This document shows, one piece after another, positions 1 through 11,393 of a DNA stretch of 36,746 nt. This stretch comes from Heterostelium multicystogenum (Eukaryota > Evosea > Eumycetozoa > Acytosteliales > Acytosteliaceae): assembly GCA_003667245.1 (NCBI GenBank), contig RCNN01000280.1:1-36746 (forward strand), read 5' to 3'. The stretch's first letter is position 1. Each line of letters starts with the position of its first letter. The notes beneath the pieces were generated by a model, which searched no databases, was not told the origin of the DNA, and saw only the letters and a program-made list of their open reading frames with translations. Made by a program: the position numbers and the translations under genes.

Positions 1-1424
1 TGGAGTCGTTGGTAACCAATAAACAAGTCCTACCACCAATGACCAATTTCTTGGCAGCCAACTCAAGTAAATCGGCCATTACATCAGGTACCTTATACTC
101 AGTAGTCTGTGCCATAATGTGACCATTTGCTAATATTCAATGTTATGTTAGTTTCAATTGAATGCTTGAACAGTGTATTGAGAACTGCGACTTACAATCC
201 TTCAGGTGGGGCCTTGTGTCTTCTATTCTTTATTATTCCAACTCTTTTAGCACCTGCTCTAATACCATAGGGAGGATCAGTGATAATGCAATCAAAATTT
301 GCACCATCTCTCCAAGGTGGACTGGAATTGTCGCAAATGACAACACCAACCAAGTTGTCCATCAAATTAAGTTGTTCAAAGTTTGGTTTCCAAATTACAG
401 GATTTAGTCTTTCTCATTGCTGCAACATCGATATCACATCCAAGCGTTTGTGCACCAAAATATGAGCTAATCAAAAATGAAAGATCCTGTTCCGACGAAT
501 GGATCAAGCATAAAAGATCCTGGCTTGACATGGCCCATGTTTGCCACTGATTGATCGATAGTTCTGGATCCATTGAAGTGGTTCCAAGATACTTTCTATC
601 CTGTAGATTGAACTGTGAGATACTTTCAACGATTTCCTCTTGCAACCTGAATTCCAAGATATATGTTCTGGGGTAGTGCATCCGGTGATATTTCACCTGG
701 ATTGTTGAGGTCTACTGGTGGTTTATCCTTCTTTAACTGTTCTCTTTCAGCCTGTTGCTCTTGGTGTATCTCTGGACAAACCATAGTCCTCAGTTAAATC
801 TCCAGATAACATGTTCCTTATCACCCGTTGGATTCATGGCGACTTTTCCAGAGTTTCCACAAAGGACTTGGCTTCAATTGATGTATTCTAACCATTTGCT
901 CCTCCTTTGAATATCTTCTTCCAAAAGAGTCGAATTCGATTTTCCAAGTTTTATCTTTGTGAAATGTTGACTACAGTAGATATCTCAATCGTTAGAACCA
1001 AACTTTTGCGTCAAATACAGATGATATTTGGCTACATACAATAAACTCTGGATCATAGTTGTTTTTAAGTTGATCCAATATACCTTGGTAGGTATTTGAT
1101 TCTGCCCAAACTCTGTAGAATCCACGAACAAGTACTTGCTCTTGAGCAAATCTTCTTGACATCTTCATCTGATTCCAAATCCATATATAAGAATGGTGAC
1201 TAGAGTAAAAATAGATATGTCCATATTAACTTGACTGTATGATATTGTAAGATAATCCAATCTATCTAACCTACGGATATTTCAATGACATCTGATTCAA
1301 TGATTGGGATTAAAGACTCATCAATACCCCAAATTTTAATGTTAAACATAGAGGCTACAGCGAGCAACTCTCTGTATCTAAATGTAGGGTGTTGCTGAAC
1401 GAATATACATAGATATCTGACCAT
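1..1424 (-). CDS. trmt11: tRNA (guanine-10-N2) methyltransferase, TRMT11 family, partial
   Basis: Likely methylates guanosine 10 of tRNAs with SAM, as the Trm11 catalytic subunit does with Trm112. The start at 1424 gives MVRYLCIFVQQHPTFRYREL, the usual Trm11 opening, followed by a GT donor near 1275. Further exons read a Rossmann core: PFVGTGSF (SAM-binding loop, about 490-500), LGCDID, and DPPYG at 264-278, the catalytic motif IV, followed by RAGAKR and an intron starting near 205 (GTAAGT). A last visible exon (about 20-145) reads AQTTEYKVPDVMADLLELAA. The C-terminus lies beyond base 1. The frame breaks at least three times (T5 near 484, AAA near 402, GG near 27); each is repaired by dropping one base of a run. 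Identity is well supported by motif order; exact exon edges in 660-1270 are uncertain. Confidence 0.8.
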
Positions 1425-1863
1425 TGTTACATAAATAAATCAATAATACTACTACTACTATAAATGTAAATAGTTTGGTCTAAATATACTATCCATAATT
1501 TCTTCGTTCGATTTTTTAGTTTTTTCAAATTCCGTTACATAATATTATTCTTATATAATTCAAAGATATAAAAGGTGTGGGTGGGTGAATGCACTGGATG
1601 GGAATCAAAGATTACTGATCTGTTTAGATATAAATACAATCTATGATATCGATGGTAAATCTACCTTAATGTTACCATGTGGCATTTCTTTGATTGCTTT
1701 GACTTCAACTTTTATGGTGTTAAATATATTGAACATCATCATGGGAAACATTGGTTAATTACATATGTACTAGCTGTCTGTTGTTGGCTGTCGCTATTGC
1801 TGTTACTGTTGTATCTACTAATTAATTAAATATCTTTTTATTTATTTGAACTTAATACTATGC
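1425..1863. other. spacer upstream of the TRMT11-like gene
   Basis: This AT-rich stretch separates the ACADSB stop from the TRMT11-like start; both genes are on the minus strand. It holds a G/T-rich box on the plus strand at 1574-1587 (GGTGTGGGTGGGTG), about 150 nt upstream of the TRMT11-like start. It also holds a 36-codon minus-strand reading frame at 1641-1751, discussed under findings. No RNA gene is visible. Confidence 0.5.
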
Positions 1864-3363
1864 TTATTTATATTTGGCCATAATTGATTTAGCAATAACT
1901 TGAAGTTGAATATTAGTTGTACCCTCATAAATTTGACCAACTATAGATAATTAAGAAAGATTTGGTTAGGTTTGTTATTCTATTCATATTGAGTTGAATC
2001 TAATTACCTTTACAATCACGGAAATATTTCTCTGCATCAAATTCTTTGGTGATACCGACACCACCCAACATGGTGATGCAAGCAGATGATACCTTCTCGG
2101 CAATTCTTGAGCAGAAGAGCTTGGCCATTGATGCCTCAGTAACGAATGGCTTTCCTGCCTCTTGGAGACGTGCAGCATTGTAGGTCAAAAGCTTACCAGC
2201 CTCAATGTCGACAGCCAAATCTGCATATGTAAATTGCATTCCTTGGAACTCGGCAATTGGCTTACCGAATTGCTTACGCTGCATCAAGTATGGTAATGTC
2301 GACTCGAATGCACCCTCGGCTAAACCGAGCATCTGTGCAGCAATACCGATACGTCCTTCGTTCAATCCCTCAATGGCGATCTTGTAACCTTTTCCAACCT
2401 GTCCCAAGACATTAGAGGCTGGTACCTTGACATCATTGAAGATTACCTCGCAGGTAGAGCTAGAACGAATACCTAACTTGTCTTCCTTCTTACCTACCTC
2501 AAGTCCAGGTGTGTTTCTGTCAACGAGGAATGCTGTGATTCCACGGTATCCGGCTGATGGGTCGACATTTGCCATTACAATAAAGACACCAGCTTCCTTA
2601 GCGTTGGTGATCCAAGCTTTACCACCGTTGATCACATAATAGTCTCCGTGCTTTTCGGCACGTGTCTTCAGGGCAAATGCATCCGAACCAGAGCTAGTCT
2701 CAGAGAGACAGAAACTACCGACCATTTCAGTAGCCAACTTTGGCAAATACTGCTGCTTCTGAGCATCATTTCCGTAACGCTTGATGCAATTGTTGATCAG
2801 AGTGTTCTGTACGTCGACAATGACGGAGATACCTGGGTCGACCTTGGCCAACTCTTCAATGATGATAATAGAAGACATAAAGTTGAGTCCGGTACCATTG
2901 TAAGCCTCTGGGATTTCAATACCCATCAAACCATTAGCAAAGCAATCAGCCAACAACTCCTTATCCAACTCTCCCTTCTCGTCCATCTTTTTGACCAGTG
3001 GTCTAATTCTCTCATTGGAAAACTTTGCAACCGTTTCCTTCAACATCACTCATCAGCTGTCAGTGTAGTAATTGGTGGGATGCCCTATATAATATATATG
3101 ATCATAGATTCTATAATTAGCTATTTAACAGTTCCAAGAAGATCAACAACCTCACTTGAATGACATTGCAAGAATTTAGTTTGCATATGCAAAACCATAA
3201 TTGATTCAAGACTAGTCAGACCTATTCCACTCTATGATCATCAATATTTGCAAGATACCTCAAAGCCTGCTGCTGATGAGTAATTCAATTTACTCAAACA
3301 TCTTTGATTGCTATTTCTAACTAAAACACTTGATAGGTTTCTAGCTAACTTTAATCTATTCAT
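1864..3363 (-). CDS. acadsb: short/branched-chain acyl-CoA dehydrogenase, mitochondrial
   Basis: FAD enzyme that oxidises 2-methyl-branched or short acyl-CoA in isoleucine and valine breakdown in the mitochondrial matrix. Exon 1 (3259-3363) encodes an Arg/Ser/Asn-rich targeting peptide, MNRLKLARNLSSVLVRNSNQ. Intron 1 (3085-3258) is followed by exon 2 starting GIPPITTLTADE. Family landmarks then appear in order: GLMGIEIPEAYNGTG, FCLSETSSGSDAF, WITNAKEAG, LGIRSSSTCEVIF, EGRIGIAAQMLGLAEGA, RKQFGKPIAEFQG, MLGGVGITKEF. The last intron (1941-2007) joins to an exon (1864-1940) coding GQIYEGTTNIQLQ, which carries the expected catalytic Glu in YEG. The restored length is about 420 residues, close to human ACADSB. 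One base appears missing at 3047-3048 (GAG-TG-ATG). The core is otherwise uninterrupted, and I favour ACADSB over ACADS because of the N-terminal PxTTLT-DE segment. Confidence 0.92.
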
Positions 3364-4191
3364 TCGTCAAATAAATATTGTATATAAATAAAAAATATAA
3401 AGTGACTCTAAATGAAATGTGTGCTGTTTCAAAAACTAATTATAAATCATAAAAGTGATTAACCATAAAAAATTTTGACTGAAATTTCCCAATTCTTGGT
3501 GGAGTATCTATCATTAAAATCCCGATGCAAATTTGATATCATAGGAGATTAGAATTATAATAATTATTACAAATCAATCTATAATACAATACAATTATAA
3601 TCAATGAAATATAAGATACATAAATATATTTATTTTAATTATAATTATCTGTTACATTCCTCATACATTGATAAATATTTTAAATTCTTAATGTCACAGA
3701 TTACCTTTAAATTAAGCTGGCCAATCGGCTGTGCAGATAAATAAGGGATAGAGGTTGAATTGTTGTAAAAATATTTTTATTTTAAATATTAAAATTCACA
3801 GGGAATTAAAGAAAATATCTATCTTTATCAATCCATCAATTAATAATAATAATAATTAAATTAATTATTAAACAATTGGATTAGCTACTGAGAAAGGTCC
3901 GAAAGGAAAAAACAAAACCATAATGAAATAAATTTAAAGAAATAAATTTAAAACAAAAGATTTCGTACGAATAAATAAAATAAGCATGGATTACATTAGA
4001 AACTTTAATGTGACATGGAAACAATGAAATAATAATAACTGTCGAAGCCATTACTTAAATCGATCGATATAATGGTTGTATAAATATAAATAGAGTTGGT
4101 TGGGATTGGAGTTGTGGTTGTGTGTTGAAGTCGTTGTTTGGTAGATTTCTCCTGTGTTATGTAGGTGTGACCGGTATTTGAAAATGTTGAT
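3364..4191. other. AT-rich spacer
   Basis: This is the region between the acyl-CoA dehydrogenase start and the phosphatase stop, both minus strand. It consists of A/T runs with AAT triplets near 3840. I see no gene or RNA in it. Confidence 0.6.
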
Positions 4192-5589
4192 TTACCATTG
4201 TCCTCTACCAATTACAACTGAGTCCAAGACAGTGTCGGTTTTGATCTTGAATGAATTGCCATTGCATGTGATCGGAATCCAAGAAGCTGACTTTGGCATA
4301 ACCGGTTTCGAGTAAACGAACACCAGATGAGTAGACTGGTTGTGGTTGATATCCAGAGTTCCAACCCCTCTTGGCAACCACCAGTTCCGATGACAACGTA
4401 AACTGGAGCCTGTGGGTTTTCGTTGGTACCATATACTTGAGACTTGTAGACTGGCAACATTCTCTCGTACTCGTGTGAGTGACCACCAATGAAGAAGTTT
4501 ACATTGTATTTGTACAACAAATCTTCAAGTGAAGCAACGAATTTCACTAAAAATCAAATAATTATTAGTAAATATTTTCTGGATAGTCATAATAAAAATG
4601 AATTCTTACTTCTGTCTTTGTCGTTGCTCTTGCACCAACCGAAAGTGGAGGTACAGTAGAGTGGACGATGTGCGAAAACGATCAACCAGCTGTTTGGATT
4701 GGATTGACGGAAAGTCTTGAGTTCGTTTTCGAACCAAGCAATTTTGTGGTGATGATGGTGAGTAGTCGTCTTCAGATGAAATTCCAATAAAGTGAACACC
4801 ATTGTAGTCGAATGCGTACCAGTCACCGTCCTTGGGTAACCTTGTGGCATCATGAAGGTGTTTTTGGTAGTTTTGAATTGTCACCATCGAAAATATCGTG
4901 GTTACCTGGGCAAACCATGTATGGGATGGTTGGTAGCGATTGGAGTGATCTCTTCCAAGAATTCATTCCAAACAGTTTGGTTTCCATATTTTCCTTCATC
5001 ACCATCTTGGAGATCAGCATAAGCCTGTTATTTGTTTATTTTGGAAGGTTAATACTATTTCAAGTGGTCACTGAAACTTTTACTTACAATATCACCAACA
5101 TGCAAGACAAATTGGAATTGATCAAGTGATCTGACGATGTTACGAACAGTTGAATTGTCAACAACAGCACCCATATCACCATATGTAACGAAGCTGAATG
5201 GGACCAAAGGATCATTTGGTCCGATTGGGAAAGAGGAGGTGGTGAAGTTGAAGAGTGAACTCCAAACACCAGTTTCCTTGTTTCCTACGGCATAGTAGTA
5301 GGTTTGTTGTGGGGCCAATGGTGAGATAATGGCCATGGAGGTGTAACCAGACCAGAGCTTTTCGGTGAACTCGACGGTCTTACCAGTTACGATGCTTCCC
5401 ACTCAAATCGGATGGGTTGAAACCCTTGTTGTCGAATTGGACACATGGGGAAGATGGCGAATCCTCAGTGAACCATGTAACTTGCATCTCTCCTTCAGTG
5501 TCGGTAAGTGAGAGCTTAATTGAAAGTGGGGTAACATTGGCGGCATTGGAAATGGCTGCGACCAACAAAATGGTGGCCATCAACTTCAT
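4192..5589 (-). CDS. secreted purple acid phosphatase (metallophosphoesterase)
   Basis: Hydrolyses phosphate monoesters with a dinuclear metal centre, probably in the secretory or lysosomal route. The start at 5589 gives a clear signal peptide, MKLMATILLVAAISNA. A fibronectin-like N-domain follows (LSLTDTEGEMQVTWFTED, PLAPQQTYYYAVG). Metal motifs appear in order: YGDMG, HVGDI-AYAD (split by an intron at 5025-5087), CPGNHD, FAHRPLYC and GGHSHEYER. A second intron spans 4547-4609. The C-terminus reads KTDTVLDSVVIGRGQW before the stop at 4192. About five single-base frame breaks are present (GGG near 5402, CC near 4928, A4 near 4882, and in the regions 4375 and 4240); most fit an extra base in a run. 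All ligand motifs survive, so the gene is probably functional. Confidence 0.88.
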
Positions 5590-6306
5590 CAAATAATGCA
5601 GCGGACATTCTTAGACAAAAGTTGGAAATATAAATTAATTTCAATTTAATTTAGGTGAGAATTGGTGAATTGGTGAAATTGGTGGATTTGGTGTTCTGTT
5701 TTCGGAAACTTGAACTTGATATTATAAATAATAAATTATTAAATTTTATTATATATATATAATTATTACTAATATATAATAATATGATATTACAAATGTA
5801 GTAGTAATGAAGTGATAGTAATAATAATAATAATAATAATAGATAGATTGGAATGGGATATGAATAAATAAAAGAAACTAAAAAATAACAATTATTATTC
5901 TATTCAACCAAGAAAAGATATATAATTATATGATATGTATAACTATGGTTATATAAATAACTCAGAGTAGTTATATATTTAAATTATATATCTTAGTTAA
6001 AACAATAGATTAGTTGTTGTTGTTGTTGCTGTGTGTTGACAACAGTGGTATTACAAATAAATGAACTTTGAGTTGTTTGTTTTATAATAATCTTGTCTCA
6101 GTCAAAGATACACCTCAACAAGAAAAAATGAATGCTTCATTACTTTACTTTTATGTAGCTGCTTCTGGTGTGACTATGCTACACAAACACCCTAACCGAT
6201 CACCAATGAATGACCAAAAAAAATTCTTATTTTTCATTGATGATTAAAAAATTTCTATAAGGGGGGATGTTGCTGTCGAAATCAAAAATATGTGCTTAAA
6301 AATAAC

Positions 6307-6341
6307 TTGGTGTTGGGGTAATGGGTGAGGGGTATCACCAA
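6307..6341 (+). promoter_or_regulatory. G-rich tract inside an inverted repeat
   Basis: Arms TTGGTG (6307-6312) and CACCAA (6336-6341) bracket GGGG, GGG and GGGG runs. It could be a G-box of the kind bound by dictyostelid GBF, or a weak G-quadruplex. It lies about 720 nt upstream of the phosphatase start. The function is inferred only from composition. Confidence 0.3.
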
Positions 6342-6483
6342 AAATTTTTAAAATAAACATTTAAAAAATGACAAAGGAAAATCTATAAGTGAGGAAAGCA
6401 CTCTTTGTGTTGTTTTAATTTCGTTTCATTTGCTTGTTTTTTAGTGTTTTTTAGAATCTACCAAATTCCGAATTCATGGGTGC

Positions 6484-6544
6484 TTACCAGAGCATGCCCC
6501 TCCTAAAGATGTGCAATTTTGTGAGTGTACCCTACACCTGGTAA
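6484..6544. other. foldable GC-richer island, possible small RNA
   Basis: TTACCAG (6484-6490) pairs with CTGGTAA (6538-6544). Immediately inside the right arm sits a perfect hairpin, GTGTA-CCC-TACAC (6525-6537). The surroundings are much more AT-rich. It is not a tRNA and lacks the class I RNA motif known from D. discoideum. This is a structural observation only. Confidence 0.25.
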
Positions 6545-7611
6545 ATCCTAAGATATTATAATATTATTAATTACGCTGAGTAACACTGAATAAAAACAAA
6601 GATCTTTGCTTTCTGACTTTTTCACCTTCGAACCCAGATAATCTGTGTTTTAATATTAAAACAAATAGCCTTTGTTGGAAGAAGATTTATAAACACATTC
6701 ACCTCATCACACAGCCACCAATATTCTAATGAATAATAGTCAGTGTGAATAGCTAACAGTGAGTGAATATTTCAATGACTTCTTATCTGATATTATGGTG
6801 ATGATGATTTTTATATCTTTAATGGTGAAAAGGGATGATGTTTGTTAAACATGAATATCACGCAGGTTGTGTGGCTATTGTTGAAGATTATTATTTATCA
6901 TTGAGCAGTGCTATTTTGCAAATACCTTCATTTTTATTATTATATACATACTTGGATTGGGGGTTATTTCTATTATCATAATAATAACAAATTTCCGTAT
7001 TTAGATTTTGTTACTATTTGCTGACAAATATGAAAGTGTTTGTATGTTATTGATGTTTAATCAGTATAATAATAACCCTTTATTTTTATTATAATAACAA
7101 TGATATATATAAATCTTGTCAATAAACACACATACACACAGTCATTTCACTTACCCCCATTAAACATTCGTTGTTTTAAGATGTGTTAAATAATCTTTAA
7201 AGTTGTTGTTATAGTGTTTGTTGTTTGTATAACCATTTAAGATAATAAGCAACTAATATCATCATTCATCTAGTTGTATTCTTTACTTTCAAATAATCAT
7301 ACAAAATAATGTTAGTCTATTTGAAGATATTCGTTTAAAGTTTTTACCTTTTTAGGTAAAATTACAACTGTGGAGATAGGATTTATTATTTGATGATAAA
7401 TGGTTCAACATGTTTATTTATCATTTATTATTACTTTGTGAAAATGGGGAATTTGGTGAAGGAGGGAAGAAGTAGACGAGAATAATATTTAAAGTAAAGT
7501 GAAAGAGGAAGACGAACAACTAATATTGAGACATTGTTTGGTTGTGTTTTGGTTGTTATTATTGGAAGTTATAATATTATCATAAATGGTGGATTAGCGA
7601 TATTATTTCTA

Positions 7612-10010
7612 TTAGAAGTAAATGTTTTGTACTTGTTGTGTCTTTGGTTGTTGCTGTTGTTGATAGTTGTTCATTCCCATTGGTTGTTGTTGATACATCA
7701 TATTACCGCCCTGTTGCATGCCCATTGGCTGGCCCATCATCATTTGATTTTGTGGTTGCATTCCTATCATCGGTGACTGGTTCATTTGCATTCCCATGTT
7801 TGGTTGCATCATACCGTTGTTCATCATAGGTGGACGGTTAACTTGTGGCTGTAGTACACCATTGTTGAATCCATTGTTTTGTGGTTGCATTCCCATTGGT
7901 GAGTTATTCATTGGCATCATTGGTTGAGATTGGAATCCACTACCGCCCTTCATTTGATTCATTTGATTCATCTGGTTCATGTTCATTTGGTTATTAAATC
8001 CATTGTTCATTGGCTGCATTGGCTGTTGTTGTCCAAATCCATTGTTCATTGGTTGCATTGGCATCTTGTTCATCTGATTGAAGTTGTTATTGCTGTTGTT
8101 AAAGCTATTTTGATTCATCTGGTTCATTTGATTAAAGTTGGTGTTCAATGTCATCGGAGACATCTGGTTCATTGGCATAATTGGTTGACTGTTCTTGAGA
8201 TTATTCATTGAGTTGTTGCTGTTGATAGGAACTAAGGAGCAGAGTTGGAAGATGAGGATGACTCGAATGCAGCCTTAATCTGCAGTGCTTTCTCATTATA
8301 TGCTGGTTCATTGAATGGATTGTAGTTTTGTTGACTCGACATCGATGAGGTCAACGGTGTACCTGTGCTTCTCACACCATTACCAAGTTGGTGCTGTTGT
8401 TGGTATTGTTGCTGTGGTGGAGCAATCATTGGTGAAAGTGGTTGGTTGGTGGTGATTGCGAATGGGTCCAATGGATCAAAAGATTGACTTGGTTTCTTTA
8501 CCAATTGATTTTGCTGTTGTTGATACTGTTGGTGTTGTTGGTGGAATGATGATTGTGGTTGGTTTGGTTGCATTGATTGCATTGGTGGAGTTGGAGCTGA
8601 GCTAAATAAATCATCCTTTTAGTTTATAGTGGTTAGTAGCTTTCTTTCGCATTATTTGACTAGTGTTTTGAACTTACATCAAAATTGATTAATGATGCAT
8701 CGTCCATCATTTTCTTTTGTTGTTCAAGTTGATTGTTTGCTCTAAATTGTGAACCCAAACTATTCTTTCTGTTGCTATTGTTATTGTTGTAGTTTGGTGT
8801 TCTTCCGTCGTCATCCTCAAGATCTCTGAGATATTCTTCCAAACCCTTGACAACAGTTGAGGGAGCAGGCGATAGTTGTGGTAGGTCAATGTGGAATTTT
8901 CTTCTTGAAGAATCAAAGAAATGGATGATATCGTTGGTTTCTCTCATAAATACTTTATAGATTTCCAATGCTATTGTTTGCATCTTTCTTTGTCATTTGG
9001 AAGTATAATTCTGTTGCTTTGGTTAGCTTGATACTTATACCTATATTGATCTAAACCAAGTTGATTACATACCCAAAACATTTAATACAGCATCATTTAA
9101 ATTACAATACATCTTAAAGCTGTCCTTTAGAAGTAATTCAAAATGCATTGATGGTGATGATGTTATCACATACTTCTTCGACATGGGTAGCCAACAATGC
9201 ATCAAATTGTCTTTGCATCTTTGGAATTCTGTAAAGAAGTTGATCGATTGAAAGTCCCTTTGAACTATATGATTCCTTTTCGAACTCACACTACAGTTGC
9301 CACATTTTTACATCAGTCAGTAAGGTTTGATTTGTCAATGATCTGCTCCACTTACCTTCATTTCACGGTAGGTGAATATCTTCTCTTCAAGATAGCTTGA
9401 ATATTTTCTAATAAATACAGATTGTTGATGTGCTGCATATCAATAGGTAATGTTAGCTGCTGTTGTTGCTGCTGCTGCTGCCTAATCTATAGACTATATT
9501 TCATAATATATACCTTGTGTTGATGTCATATCAGTGAATCTAGTCAATGGGAATACAACACCACGATGTGATAGATCTTCCAAGAATCTAATATTACCAG
9601 ATGCAAATACACGATGGAATACAATCAATGTTTTCAATACAATCTAATATAGTTGATTATCCTATTAATATCTCCAATCTAAATAGGGGTCTAAAATACG
9701 ACGAGGTTCAGACCTATTGATACTACTTACAATCCAATCTGGTTGTTCCAATCTCTTTAATAGATTCAAATATAAATCACCAATTGGTCCTAATCTTTCA
9801 TGGGTATAAATAACAAGTTCTAAGAGTTGAAATTAGTATTTGTATTTCGATTGGCCTATCGTAAGTTAGCTGTATCATACTTCTAACATGTTTTTCTTTT
9901 GGAACTCTCATCTTGTGTCTTGTTCCCTTAATGCAAGCACGTTCGAGATCATTGAAACTAGCTTTTACAATGCTAGCTTGATCTAAAGCTTTTCCCCATG
10001 CATTCGACAT
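7612..10010 (-). CDS. clmA: AP180/CALM-type clathrin assembly protein (ANTH domain)
   Basis: Monomeric clathrin adaptor that binds phosphoinositides through its ANTH domain and recruits clathrin at the plasma membrane or contractile vacuole. The start at 10010 reads MSNAWGKALDQASIVKASFN and continues KATRH-like to KEKHV. Exons are 9881-10010, 9731-9819, 9514-9643, 9356-9432, 9073-9290, 8678-9010 and 7612-8615, with phases that join. ANTH helices are recognisable (LVIYTHERLGPIGDLYLNLL, VLKTLIVFHRVFASGN, GVVFPLTRFTDM). The tail has a clathrin-box-like LINFD, DPF, an NPF in YNPFNEPAY, and a long Asn/Gln/Met/Pro-rich end. Extra-base frame breaks occur at T4 near 9139, near 8980 and near 8235. The symbol rests on the D. 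discoideum AP180 name and is less certain than the family. Confidence 0.88.
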
Positions 10011-10788
10011 CTTTAAAATAAATCAATCCAATCCAATCTATTCTATTCAATTCAATTCAATTCTCTTATAAGCTAAAAAATCAAATCTTTCTTCTCTGTC
10101 AATCTAATCTAATCTACCAATCTTCTTCTATGTACGACGTGGTTGAATTAAAATATAATATAAAATAATAATAAAAATAGTAATAACTAATAACTAATTA
10201 ATAAACTAATAATAAAAATAGTAATAATAATAATAATAATTAATGTATATTTGCTGATGTATGATGATTATAGATAGATAGTAATTAATAATTAAAAATA
10301 TTGTTAGTTGTTTAAATTAGTATGATAATGAGTGGTCACTACTACAAGAAGTTAAAAAAAAAACTTAATTTAATTAGATTTTTTTATTTAATTGAAATGA
10401 GAATTTAAAAAAAATTGATAAAAAAGAATCAAACCATTCTCAATGAACCGTGCAGTCGTTTTTTTCACTATCAAATTTAATTTAATTAATATTGTACTGC
10501 CAATGAAATAATAATACTATTAATATATATGATATATATATGTTTTAATGTGATATAATATTTTAATATTCACTGTCGACATCGGCATTATCATCATCTA
10601 TAACTAATCTAATCAATCAAATCATTAAAATTCAAATATTTAAATATTATATTATTAATGTTGTGAGGTATCTCATTAATACTTTCTAGTTAGGGATTAT
10701 TGCTTGTTCTGCTTTACTTTGATTGAGGCTATTTATTAGTTATTTATTCGATTAGATTTGGTGATGCTGATTTAGAGTCACTTGCTGA
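10011..10788. other. AT-rich spacer
   Basis: This lies between the AP180 start and the acetyltransferase stop, both minus strand. It contains TAA/AAT triplets (10150-10250), long A and T runs and TA runs near 10525. I see no gene or RNA. Confidence 0.6.
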
Positions 10789-11393
10789 TCACCTGACCTT
10801 TTGGATGGGTGGATTTGGATAAATGTAGGAGCTTGTGGGATGGTTTTCGGGAATGTCATGCTGAGGCAGTAGACAGATGAATTGATCGTTTGGCATCTCA
10901 GGTATCTTAAAATCACAAAAGTAAACTAATCCAAGCTTCTTTAGGATGTGTGCTGACACTGTGTTACGAATCATTGTAGTTCCGACAATATAAAGTCCTA
11001 TTGAAAGTGCATTAGTCAACACATCCTCTGGCAGCCTCATAGGTGTATCCTTGTCTTGAGAATTCTGTCAGAATCGAATAACCGATATTCACTTCGTCTT
11101 CTTTGTATATTTTGATGGGTCTGTCTACAAGACCTACTGTCCCGATGGGAGTACCATCTTTCAATCTTAAAAGATAGAGACCCCAGCCATTTTTAACATA
11201 AGAGCTTCTCACTATCTTTATATAGTTTACAGCAGTATCGAGGTCCACAACACCGGAGTTACCAATAAATTCAATAACAACTGGATCCTTTCTCAGTTTT
11301 AGAATGAATTCAGCATCATCTTCTGTAATTTCATTAAGAATGCATCTCTTAGTTGTGACCACTGCAGTCTTTATTAATTGTTCTAAAATCCAT
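10789..11393 (-). CDS. GNAT-family N-acetyltransferase (RimJ/RimL-like)
   Basis: Probably transfers acetyl from acetyl-CoA to an amine, perhaps a protein N-terminus; the substrate is unknown. The first part (11012-11362) reads RCILNEITEDDAEFILKLRK, then WGLYLLRLKDGTPIGTVGLV and VNIGYSILTEFSRQGYTYEA. The last segment is the R/QGxGYxxEA-like acetyl-CoA loop in degenerate form. After a frame break near 11030 the second part (10789-11040) supplies SAHILKKLGL, the usual GNAT motif B ending, and the stop at 10789. The start is unclear: the ATG at 11391-11393 is out of frame by one base with the clear coding, and the in-frame codon at 11360 is GTG. Length is about 200 residues, normal for the family. 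Confidence 0.72.

Larger units (their letters stand above)
5590..7611. other. 2-kb spacer with G-rich and hairpin elements
   Basis: No protein gene is supported here. The DNA is AT-rich, with TA runs at 5745-5770 and AAT/TAA triplets at 5819-5841. Two less ordinary islands stand out: a G-rich tract enclosed by an inverted repeat (6307-6341) and a more GC-rich, foldable segment (6484-6544). Both are described separately. No tRNA cloverleaf was found by eye. Confidence 0.5.

Noticed and set aside
1677..1829. 50-residue plus-strand frame with a Leu-rich helix
   Set aside because: The Leu run is the complement of CAA/CAG-rich sequence typical of 5' leaders on the minus strand; kept only as part of a finding.
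4212..5589. Phosphatase as a pseudogene
   Set aside because: All metal-ligand motifs are intact and most breaks fall in base runs, as in every other long gene here.
7924..8211. Plus-strand hydrophobic frame over the AP180 tail
   Set aside because: It is the antisense of Gln/Asn/Met codons, which reads as Leu/Ile/Val/His; the minus strand has the conserved gene.
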